NCBI GenBank assembly: GCA_964646495.1
Contig: CAZYEO010000130.1
Span: 1 to 6,494, forward strand
DNA from: HGM05232 sp964646495
Lineage (GTDB): Bacteria > Bacteroidota > Bacteroidia > Bacteroidales > Muribaculaceae
DNA length: 6,494 nt
Direction: 5' to 3'
This document shows positions 1-5,585 of the stretch, piece by piece; positions within the stretch are counted from its first letter, which is position 1; each line of letters starts with the position of its first letter. Under the pieces are notes generated by a model, which had not been told where the DNA came from, made no database searches, and was given only the letters and a program-made list of their open reading frames with translations. The translations under genes and the position numbers were made by a program.

Positions 1-1577
1 TTATTAGGGTCTACTTCAAGATACTTCATATAAAGAGCTTTTGCATTCTCCTTATTTCCGTTTTTAAGTTCATAACCTGCAAGATAGGAATATGCTTCAC
101 GATAGGCATCTGAATTTTTAGTAATATTTTGAGGATCTGCATCAAGAATCACCAACATTTGCTTGTAAGCGTCAACTGCTTTGCCCTCTTTACTATCAGT
201 TTCTTTTACCATCATAATGCGAGCTTTGCGCTGATGAATACGATAATCATCAGGAACTCTTTCAAGTACCAAATCAATATATTTTATTGCATTTTGGAAA
301 GCAGCTTCTTTCTTTTCTGGATCTTTTTCGGTAGCAATTATATTTTGATATTTCCCGGCTAAAGTATAAAGGTCATTGGTTTTATAATCACCTGCATCTA
401 CAAATTTTTGATAGTAAAGTGCAGATTTTTCATAATCTTCGGCATTACCGTATGCACTGCTCAATTCTTTAAGCAAATCTACCTTTTCCGGATTAATCTC
501 CACAGCTTTTTCATATTGAGCAAGCGATTCTTTAGTTTTACCAAGTGCTTTCAATACTTCACCATAAGTGATATAGTCATTTGAAGAATACTTATCATTA
601 GGATTGCTACTGTTGAAGAAATCAACAGCTAACTTTTCAGCTTCTTCATTTTTTCCAAGTTTAGCCATATCAAGGAATACCATACGCTTCATCAAGAATG
701 AGTTTGGATTTTTTGCAAGTATTTGCTTTGCCAAATCGTATGATTGTTGATAATTTTCACCAAAATACAATAGTACAGCATAACGCTCTTCATCTTCACG
801 GAAGTGATTAGGATTCTTTATGTATTCACCATAAGCTTCAGCAGCAAGAGTCCATTGATCGTTTTCGTAATATTTTTCAGCCAATTCACGTTGAGCCAAT
901 GCCGAATTAGGATTGGCAGCAAGCAGTGATTTTAATTTATCAATAGCTACCGAAGGGTTCACATAGAAATATGTATTTGCATATTTCACATACGCTTCCG
1001 AACAGTTTTTATCGAAATTTTCAGCCATTTCGTAATATCCCGCAGCATCTCCCCATTTTTTTTCGGCAGAAAGCATGTCGCCTTCAAATACATAAGGGGT
1101 AGGATCTGTTTTATCGATTTTTTTAGCCTGTTTGATGTTTTTTTCAATCTCTTTGGCATATAATGTTGGGTCAGCAATAGCATAAGCTCTTGCTATAGCC
1201 ACATATACTTTAGGGTCTTTTTTTACTTTTGAAAGGGCATTTTTGAAATCATTTGCCGCTTCTTTCGCATTTCCATTTTTCAAGTTGATTACTCCAAGCC
1301 CAATATAATTATATGGATTTGCAGCATTTACAGCGATACCTTTATCAAAATATTCTTTCGCACGTGCAACATCGTTATTTCCCAATGCTATTCTTCCAAG
1401 ATAATAATACGATTCTGCCTTATCAGTTTCTGGTTTATCAAGATTGCGCTCTAAAAGTATTTTCGCTTTCTCAAATTGATTTACTTTGTAATATTCTACT
1501 CCGTCTTTATAGCCTTGAGCAAAGAGTGAGAATGAACTCCCCATTAATAGTAGGGACACTGCAATTTTATGTTTCAT
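1..1577 (-). CDS. Secreted TPR-repeat protein, C-terminus beyond the window
   Basis: Reading the minus strand from the ATG at 1577-1575 gives 525 complete codons with no stop before the left edge, so the gene is partial only because the window ends. The N-terminus (MKHKIAVSLLLMGSSFSLFAQG) is a signal peptide, with likely cleavage after the Ala at residue 20, which places the protein in the periplasm. From residue 25 to the end it is built of helical tetratricopeptide repeats. Clear units lie near 54-88, 88-121, 159-192, 225-257, 332-366, 367-399 and 490-524, with the usual G/A at position 8, A at 20 and P at the turn (for example EKAVEINPEK at 356-365). TPR arrays bind other proteins, so a scaffold or adaptor role in the envelope is inferred; no catalytic motif is seen. 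The gene starts 39 bp after the stop of the PstS-like gene, so the two are probably co-transcribed. No clear ribosome binding site precedes it. The reading frame and TPR nature are secure; the cellular role is not. Confidence 0.93.
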   Translation of the reverse strand, partial: MKHKIAVSLLLMGSSFSLFAQGYKDGVEYYKVNQFEKAKILLERNLDKPETDKAESYYYLGRIALGNNDVARAKEYFDKGIAVNAANPYNYIGLGVINLKNGNAKEAANDFKNALSKVKKDPKVYVAIARAYAIADPTLYAKEIEKNIKQAKKIDKTDPTPYVFEGDMLSAEKKWGDAAGYYEMAENFDKNCSEAYVKYANTYFYVNPSVAIDKLKSLLAANPNSALAQRELAEKYYENDQWTLAAEAYGEYIKNPNHFREDEERYAVLLYFGENYQQSYDLAKQILAKNPNSFLMKRMVFLDMAKLGKNEEAEKLAVDFFNSSNPNDKYSSNDYITYGEVLKALGKTKESLAQYEKAVEINPEKVDLLKELSSAYGNAEDYEKSALYYQKFVDAGDYKTNDLYTLAGKYQNIIATEKDPEKKEAAFQNAIKYIDLVLERVPDDYRIHQRKARIMMVKETDSKEGKAVDAYKQMLVILDADPQNITKNSDAYREAYSYLAGYELKNGNKENAKALYMKYLEVDPN

Positions 1578-1616
1578 CTTCGTGTCTATTTATTATTTTT
1601 GATTTATAATCGATAT

Positions 1617-2609
1617 TTAGTTCAGGCTTACCATTCTGGGATGAATTACAGCTGGTAATACTCCTGTTTGTTGTATTATTTTTTGTCCTAAGAATCCTGT
1701 GATAAAAGAATAGAATCCATGAGTCAAGCTGCCTCCGGCACCTGTGGTAATAGCATAAATACTACGATATAATGGATATGTGCCATCATATATATATGCT
1801 TGATATGGTTTATACGCTTCGATTGAATTATCGCGACGTATTTTTAATACCTTTACATTGCTATTAAATTCAGTAGTAGTGGTATCCTGTTCATTTAAAC
1901 GTTTCACTTTCTCATCTACCGACACAGTTCTATTTTTCATATCGGCACTCACCCAACTCACACCGATAACACCTATTGCATCTTTACGACTTTCAACAGC
2001 CTTAAACACTTCCGGGTTAGTTTTTTGGGCATATACATTGGGCGTAAATTCTGCACCTCTCAGCACCGAATCACGCATATATTGAACTGTACTCGATCCT
2101 TGATTATCAAACACTACTTGTATGGTACCCAATTTTGATGGAGAAATCTGATTCCATTGAGTCACTTTGCCGGTCATTATCTCTTTCAATTCGGTCATGG
2201 ATAATATCTCAATCGGATTATCCTTGTTCACAATAAGAGCAATCGCATCCACGGCGATCTGTTGTGTTTTGAGCACTCCTCGCTTTTCTTTCAAATATTC
2301 AGATTGCTCCTTGGTGAGTTTATGAGCAGTGATTATCAACTTGGTTTTATTCTGTAGCAGTGAATCCAATGCCGATTTTTCGTCTGTGTAATATGGTATT
2401 ATGTTTGCATTGGGATATGTGTATTCAAACACATCAATTTCCTGTCCCATTATATTTGCAAAACTTTCATCACACACCACTGTTGCCAATCCGCTTGTGG
2501 AGGTATTGGTAACTTTCGGTCCGCCACATGACACAAGCAAGTAAGATAGCAGTAATGCTACCCCCATTATCGATGTGGTGTGATGAATTATGTTCTTATA
2601 TGATTTCAT
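1617..2609 (-). CDS. PstS-like periplasmic solute-binding lipoprotein
   Basis: 330 residues. The N-terminus has a basic start, a hydrophobic core at about 13-27 and a lipobox L-V-S-C ending at Cys28, so it should be a lipid-anchored envelope protein. The residues after the Cys (GGPK) are not acidic, so no surface-export signal is evident. The rest resembles the PstS class of periplasmic binding proteins: IALIVNKDNP at 123-132, LKEIMTGKVTQWNQI at 141-155, FDNQGSSTVQYM at 167-178, AIGVIGVSWV at 211-220 and a C-terminal YPLYRSIYAITTG at 278-290. PstS normally delivers phosphate to the PstCAB permease, but no permease genes are adjacent. By eye, the phosphate-contacting positions also differ: the N-terminal loop reads DESF at 47-50 instead of a GSST-type loop, and the R-x-D-G-S-G-T motif is D-N-Q-G-S-S-T at 168-174. 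A different ligand or a structural role is therefore possible. It lies 28 bp downstream of the small membrane-protein gene and 39 bp upstream of the TPR gene, in an apparent operon. The family call is firm; the phosphate specificity is doubtful. Confidence 0.92.
   Translation of the reverse strand: MKSYKNIIHHTTSIMGVALLLSYLLVSCGGPKVTNTSTSGLATVVCDESFANIMGQEIDVFEYTYPNANIIPYYTDEKSALDSLLQNKTKLIITAHKLTKEQSEYLKEKRGVLKTQQIAVDAIALIVNKDNPIEILSMTELKEIMTGKVTQWNQISPSKLGTIQVVFDNQGSSTVQYMRDSVLRGAEFTPNVYAQKTNPEVFKAVESRKDAIGVIGVSWVSADMKNRTVSVDEKVKRLNEQDTTTTEFNSNVKVLKIRRDNSIEAYKPYQAYIYDGTYPLYRSIYAITTGAGGSLTHGFYSFITGFLGQKIIQQTGVLPAVIHPRMVSLN
2526..2609 (-). other. Lipoprotein signal peptide of the PstS-like protein
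   Basis: Residues 1-28 carry Lys2 and Lys5, a hydrophobic stretch (IMGVALLLSYLLV) and a lipobox L25-V26-S27-C28. Signal peptidase II would cleave before Cys28, which would then be lipidated. This is read directly from the sequence; anchoring is the established consequence of such a motif. Confidence 0.85.
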
Positions 2610-2610
2610 A

Positions 2611-2628
2611 TTAATATTACAATATTAA
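2611..2628. repeat. AT-only inverted repeat just upstream of the PstS-like gene
   Basis: TTAATATT (2611-2618) and AATATTAA (2621-2628) are perfect 8-bp inverted arms separated by AC. They fill most of the 28-bp spacer between the small membrane-protein gene and the PstS-like start codon at 2609. The position would suit an operator or a structure affecting translation initiation. The stem is only A/T, so it would be weak in RNA, and arms of this length can arise by chance in such AT-rich DNA. Confidence 0.35.
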
Positions 2629-2637
2629 ATGTAAAAG

Positions 2638-2844
2638 TTAATCACTTGTGATACGGAATTGGCGATACCCGCGCCAAAAGCCATAAAATATGAATAACGT
2701 TCCCAATGAGTAACGCGCCCAACTCCATTCCCATTGAAAGAAGTTGATAAACATCAGAATACCCATACCAAGATATATGCAGATCATGAATATTCCGAAA
2801 ACTATTCGCATCTTTTGTGGTACACCCGTTTTGTCGTTGGCCAT
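2638..2844 (-). CDS. Small two-helix inner-membrane protein, unknown function
   Basis: 68 residues with two predicted membrane helices: about 13-35 (RIVFGIFMICIYLGMGILMF) and about 44-58 (RYSLGTLFIFYGFWR). They are joined by a short aromatic loop (QWEWSWA), and the C-terminus is basic (RGYRQFR). By the positive-inside rule both ends would be cytoplasmic. I do not recognise a named family. Small proteins with a similar GIFRGYRQFR-like ending occur in Bacteroidota genomes, but this is from memory and was not searched. The ATG at 2844 gives a soluble 11-residue head; Met12 (2811) is an alternative start that would begin almost directly at the first helix. An overlapping frame (2642-2881) encodes a longer peptide without membrane or family character and was judged a shadow. 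The gene is followed after 28 bp by the PstS-like gene and preceded by the 338-bp spacer, so it may be the first gene of a second transcription unit. Confidence 0.75.
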   Translation of the reverse strand: MANDKTGVPQKMRIVFGIFMICIYLGMGILMFINFFQWEWSWARYSLGTLFIFYGFWRGYRQFRITSD

Positions 2845-2991
2845 AATGGTTAAATTTAAAAATATTGATTATTGATTCCATAACTTATCTTCAGATTTAA
2901 ACACCGTATTGAGTAAATGGTTGCAATGCCTAATATCTAAATCATGGTTTCAACACTATAATGTTAAAACTACAATCAATAATTCACATCG

Positions 2992-2999
2992 TAAAGTTA
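2992..2999 (-). promoter_or_regulatory. Candidate -7 promoter element for the small-protein/PstS-like/TPR genes
   Basis: The minus strand reads TAACTTTA, which matches seven of eight positions of the Bacteroidota sigma-A -7 consensus TAnnTTTG. No good -33 TTTG was found at the expected distance upstream, so the case is weak. Its location after the tonB hairpin and before the next gene is where a second promoter would be expected. Confidence 0.3.
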
Positions 3000-3111
3000 T
3001 ACAAAATCCGTAAAATATCTAACTGCAATTTTACCAATTATATAATCTTAACGTTATATAATTATTAATTAATCTATTTGCCTCGCTCAAATCATCTTGT
3101 TATTTATACGA

Positions 3112-3141
3112 CAGGAGCCATTCTAAATAGAATGGCTCCTG
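3112..3141 (-). terminator. Perfect 13-bp hairpin downstream of tonB (probable terminator or 3' end)
   Basis: CAGGAGCCATTCT (3112-3124) and AGAATGGCTCCTG (3129-3141) are exact reverse complements around a 4-nt loop, by far the strongest secondary structure in the window. It begins about 41 nt after the tonB stop codon. On the minus strand the 3' flank reads TCGTATAAATAAC, so the uridine tract of a textbook intrinsic terminator is missing. It may act as a weak terminator, as a processed 3' end protecting the exbB-tonB message, or as an attenuator reducing expression of the downstream genes. The hairpin is certain; the function is inferred. Confidence 0.6.
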
Positions 3142-3154
3142 CGAGATTATCAAG

Positions 3155-3167
3155 TCCCTATAAGGGA
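3155..3167 (-). other. Short GC-clamped hairpin between the tonB stop and the main hairpin
   Basis: TCCCT (3155-3159) and AGGGA (3163-3167) pair around ATA. It is a small stem that could stack with, or precede, the 13-bp hairpin in the same 3' untranslated region. The function is unknown and it may be incidental. Confidence 0.3.
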
Positions 3168-3182
3168 AATACTTACAAGTGA

Positions 3183-4031
3183 TTAGTTCACACCTTGAAG
3201 CTTAAAGTTTACAGGAAGTGTGTACCATACGTTCACAGCCTGTCCGTTCATCTTACCAGGAATAAACTTAGGTAGTGATTTTACAACACGTACAGCTTCT
3301 CTATCGAGGTCACGGTCAACACCGCGCGCTACTTTAACTTCACCAATACTACCGTTTTTGGTTACAACGAATTGGATGATTACACGTCCTTGTACGTTGT
3401 TTTCCATTGCCATGGTAGGATAGTTAATGTGTGATGAAAGATACTTCATGAGCTCACCATCTCCACCGGGGAATTGAGGCATTTGCTCAACAGCGGTAAA
3501 TACTTTTTCAGGTTCATGTTTCTCTTCTACAATTACTTCATTCTTATGTTCTCTGATCACATTACGGTCGTCGGTACCTTTATCGAAGGTTGTCTGTCCG
3601 AATGCAGTCTGAACTTCTTTCAACTCGTCTTGCGATTTGATTTCGTCCTCTTTTGTTACTTCACTGTCATCAACGATTGCAAGCTCAGTAACTTTGATTG
3701 TATTAAGGATCTCTTCAGGAAGAGCTTCAGGTTCTGGTTGTTCAAATTTTTCTTGAACTTCCTCCTCTTTTTCCTCTTCTTGACCCATGTCAATAGCTAC
3801 CATTTGCTGACTCGCTTGATCTACGATGTTAGCTTCAGCTTGAGCAATAATAGTATTAACAAGGAGCATCAAAGAGCCTAATATAGCAATACCTATGAGT
3901 ACAAAAATCATTGCCTTGTTGTGTCTTCCGGCAGAACTCTGACGAAGCTTGTAAGCTCCGTATTCTTTGTTTTTGCCTTCAAATACCAGGTCGCGCCATT
4001 CGTCCGATGAAAGATCTACATCTTTTGCCAT
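3183..4031 (-). CDS. tonB: TonB energy-transducing protein
   Basis: 282 residues, anchored in the inner membrane and spanning the periplasm to energise outer-membrane TonB-dependent transporters. Residues 10-31 form the cytoplasmic head typical of Bacteroidota TonB (DEWRDLVFEGKNKEYGAYKL). A single membrane helix follows at about 40-62. The linker (about 80-176) is strongly acidic, with EEEKEEEVQEKFEQPEPE at 85-102; proline is sparse compared with the Pro/Lys-rich linker of enterobacterial TonB. The C-terminal TonB domain spans about 178-279: MPQFPGGDGELMKYL (184-198), GRVIIQFVVTKNGSI (215-229), then SLPKFIPGKMNGQAVNVWYT (252-271) and PVNFKL. These are the usual strands and helix that pair with the receptor TonB box. 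The gene sits 48 bp after exbD copy 2 and ends the core Ton operon. No Shine-Dalgarno sequence is visible. The assignment is firm; which receptors it serves cannot be told from this window. Confidence 0.97.
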   Translation of the reverse strand: MAKDVDLSSDEWRDLVFEGKNKEYGAYKLRQSSAGRHNKAMIFVLIGIAILGSLMLLVNTIIAQAEANIVDQASQQMVAIDMGQEEEKEEEVQEKFEQPEPEALPEEILNTIKVTELAIVDDSEVTKEDEIKSQDELKEVQTAFGQTTFDKGTDDRNVIREHKNEVIVEEKHEPEKVFTAVEQMPQFPGGDGELMKYLSSHINYPTMAMENNVQGRVIIQFVVTKNGSIGEVKVARGVDRDLDREAVRVVKSLPKFIPGKMNGQAVNVWYTLPVNFKLQGVN

Positions 4032-4079
4032 AATAAAATTTCTTTTTTAATAGGTTAATTCAATTTTTATGATCAATCA

Positions 4080-4826
4080 TCATTTACCATGAAGGTGCTG
4101 ACTCTTGAGATCCATCATCAATGCGGAGTCGGTAGCGTTGATACGGTCTATCTGATATCGGCTCACACTGTTAATCTGCATCTCATCAAGTGCATTGATT
4201 AGGTTATCGTAAGAAGCATTTGGAGTAGCTTTGATAATCACGATCGGACGAGATAATGTAGAATCGTTACGTATTTCACGTGCCAATTTTTGATAATCGT
4301 CATCGGTCATTTCCTTGTTACGCCATTTTTCTTTCAAAACATTAATCTTCTCGATTACTTGCTTGTTACGATTATGGATTATTTCACGGATACCGTGGGT
4401 TTCTCCATTCGAATTAGGCAAGAATTCAGTTTCCTTCATGTTGTTCGAGTCAAGTTTTCCATCGCCGTTTTCATCAACGATGAGGGGCTGCCCTTCATAG
4501 TAGTAAACAAGATTTTTGGTAACAGGACCTTTAACCATTTTACCGGTTTTCTCGTCTAATACATCAGGCTTACGTTCGCTATCCAATATTATTGTGATTG
4601 CTTCTGATTGCTTTACTTTGTTTTGTTCTTTTTGATCCACTTTCTCATTAGAAGGAAGACTAATTTGCAGAGTCTGCGATTTAATCATGGTGGTACAAAG
4701 CATGAAGAACGTAATCAAAAGCATATTCATGTCCACCATAGGGGTGAAATCGACATGGATAGCCATCTTTTTTTGGTGACCTTTTTTGCCTTTTTTGTCA
4801 CCGCTACTTTGTTCTACTTGTGCCAT
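4080..4826 (-). CDS. exbD: ExbD-type biopolymer transport protein, copy 2
   Basis: 248 residues, one of two ExbD stator subunits that with ExbB convert proton flow into TonB movement. The N-terminus is cytoplasmic and very basic (KKGKKGHQKK at 11-20). The single membrane helix (about 28-48) starts with the canonical DFTPMVDMNMLLITFFML, and Asp32 is the expected proton-carrying residue. The periplasmic part ends in the family's usual fold, RPIVIIKATPNASYDNLINA at 193-212, but an insert of about 80 residues (110-190) makes the protein much longer than the roughly 140-residue enterobacterial ExbD. The insert contains an EF-hand-like loop (118-129). Its start is set by an AAGGAG ribosome binding site at the 3' end of exbD copy 1, whose stop codon lies only 2 bp upstream, so translation is probably coupled. 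The stop is TGA. Assignment is firm; the role of the insert is unknown. Confidence 0.95.
   Translation of the reverse strand: MAQVEQSSGDKKGKKGHQKKMAIHVDFTPMVDMNMLLITFFMLCTTMIKSQTLQISLPSNEKVDQKEQNKVKQSEAITIILDSERKPDVLDEKTGKMVKGPVTKNLVYYYEGQPLIVDENGDGKLDSNNMKETEFLPNSNGETHGIREIIHNRNKQVIEKINVLKEKWRNKEMTDDDYQKLAREIRNDSTLSRPIVIIKATPNASYDNLINALDEMQINSVSRYQIDRINATDSALMMDLKSQHLHGK
4440..4475 (-). other. EF-hand/dockerin-like calcium loop within ExbD copy 2
   Basis: Residues 118-129 read DENGDGKLDSNN. Positions 1, 3, 5, 7 and 9 of the 12-residue loop are D, N, D, K and D, with the Gly at 6 and hydrophobic Leu at 8 typical of calcium loops. Position 12 is Asn rather than the usual Glu or Asp, so binding would be weaker or absent. 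The loop would face the periplasm. The motif is seen directly; calcium binding is inference. Confidence 0.45.
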
Positions 4827-4828
4827 CT

Positions 4829-5530
4829 TTATTCTCCTTCCGATTTTAATGCGGTCATTAAACTAAACTTATTCATCTTCATTGTTTGCAGATTATCCAT
4901 CACAACTTGTACTACATCATAAGGGGTATCTTTATCGGCTTTTACAGCGATACCAGTACCATCTTTGATTGCTTTTACAAGATTTTCGTTGCTTGAATTA
5001 TAAGCTGCTCTCATCCACATTTGGAATTCATTAGGGTGCTCCAAGTCAGTGTTGATTGTAATCGGAATCCCTGCATTAGGATTCTTTGCAGGATCGATAA
5101 GCTCATCCTGCTTGTTTTGACTCTGATCAAGAAATTCACCTAAATGTGCCAAAGGATACCCGAACATTGAAATCTTTGAAAAAGTATTCACTTGTGCTTG
5201 GGTAAACTGTAGTGGTGTTTTGCGGACTTTATTGTATTCTGCTACCACATTCTTCAAAAGCTCAGCTCTCATTTTCTCATTAGAGTAAGCAGAATCTGCA
5301 TCATTGGCAATAGACATGAACACTTTTCCTTCCGGACTTACCAAAAGAGTTACAAGGTTCATTTCAGGCACCTTTATTTCAGATACAGATGCCGGGGTAT
5401 TGACAATTACCGGTTCTTTTTGAAGGAATGTAGATGTCAACATGAAGAAAGTAAGCAAAAGTACAGTAACGTCACTCATCGCCGTCATGTCGATGAGGGT
5501 ACTCTTCCTTTTGATTTTAACTTTTCCCAT
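4829..5530 (-). CDS. exbD: ExbD-type biopolymer transport protein, copy 1
   Basis: 233 residues. A short basic cytoplasmic N-terminus (GKVKIKRKS) leads into one membrane helix (about 17-36) beginning IDMTAMSDVTVLLLTFFMLT. Asp20 is the conserved proton-pathway residue, although the usual Pro of the TPMVD motif is Ala here. The canonical ExbD C-terminal element is IAVKADKDTPYDVVQVVMDN at 194-213. Between them (about 75-190) is a long periplasmic insert, including FGYPLAHLGEFLDQSQNKQD (123-142), not found in the short enterobacterial protein. Only the helix and the C-terminal element resemble exbD copy 2; the inserts differ, so this is an old divergent pair rather than a recent duplication. It starts 55 bp after exbB and ends 2 bp before exbD copy 2. 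It should sit in the same ExbB pentamer, perhaps as a heterodimer with copy 2, which is an inference from gene pairing. Confidence 0.94.
   Translation of the reverse strand: MGKVKIKRKSTLIDMTAMSDVTVLLLTFFMLTSTFLQKEPVIVNTPASVSEIKVPEMNLVTLLVSPEGKVFMSIANDADSAYSNEKMRAELLKNVVAEYNKVRKTPLQFTQAQVNTFSKISMFGYPLAHLGEFLDQSQNKQDELIDPAKNPNAGIPITINTDLEHPNEFQMWMRAAYNSSNENLVKAIKDGTGIAVKADKDTPYDVVQVVMDNLQTMKMNKFSLMTALKSEGE
4834..4839 (-). promoter_or_regulatory. Strong Shine-Dalgarno AAGGAG for exbD copy 2
   Basis: The minus strand reads AAGGAG, 7 nt before the ATG at 4826, and lies inside the last codons of exbD copy 1. No other gene in the window has a comparable site. Together with the 2-bp gap it fixes the start of exbD copy 2 and indicates coupled synthesis of the two ExbD subunits. 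Confidence 0.75.
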
Positions 5531-5585
5531 ATTAGAATTATTTACTTAAGTTGATAATTAATTGTTACTTATATATTCCGCTCTC

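Larger units (their letters stand above)
2845..3182. other. 338-bp intergenic spacer between tonB and the small membrane-protein gene
   Basis: This is the longest non-coding stretch of the window. It holds a small hairpin (3155-3167) and a strong 13-bp hairpin (3112-3141) soon after the tonB stop, then very AT-rich DNA (about 3040-3075) with no reading frame of merit, and a possible Bacteroidota-type -7 element at 2992-2999 facing the downstream genes. No tRNA, riboswitch or conserved RNA could be recognised by eye in 2845-2990. That stretch would become a leader of about 140 nt if the promoter is real. Confidence 0.7.

Noticed and set aside
986..1183. Minus-strand frame of 65 codons
   Set aside because: It lies out of frame within the continuous TPR coding sequence, which is open from 1577 to the window edge.
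1313..1609. Plus-strand frame of 98 codons near the start of the TPR gene
   Set aside because: It is antisense to the signal peptide and first TPR repeats, and shows no recognisable domain.
1617..2609. Calling the binding protein a true phosphate ABC transporter subunit (pstS)
   Set aside because: No permease or ATPase genes are adjacent and the phosphate-contact motif is altered, so only a PstS-like family call is supported.
2642..2881. Longer minus-strand frame of 79 codons overlapping the small membrane protein
   Set aside because: It has a low-complexity, mixed composition with no membrane or family signal, while the overlapping frame encodes two clean hydrophobic helices and a basic tail. 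Only one of the two is likely coding.
2868..2983. 10-bp inverted arms ATTATTGATT (2868-2877) and AATCAATAAT (2974-2983)
   Set aside because: The arms are AT-rich, imperfect at both ends and 96 bp apart, which is expected by chance in DNA of this composition.
3474..3881. Plus-strand frame of 135 codons rich in Phe and Leu
   Set aside because: It is entirely antisense to the Glu/Lys-rich tonB linker; the Phe/Leu richness is simply the complement of GAA/AAG codons.
4290..4922. Several plus-strand frames across the exbD pair
   Set aside because: All are antisense shadows of two well-supported ExbD genes and have no family features.
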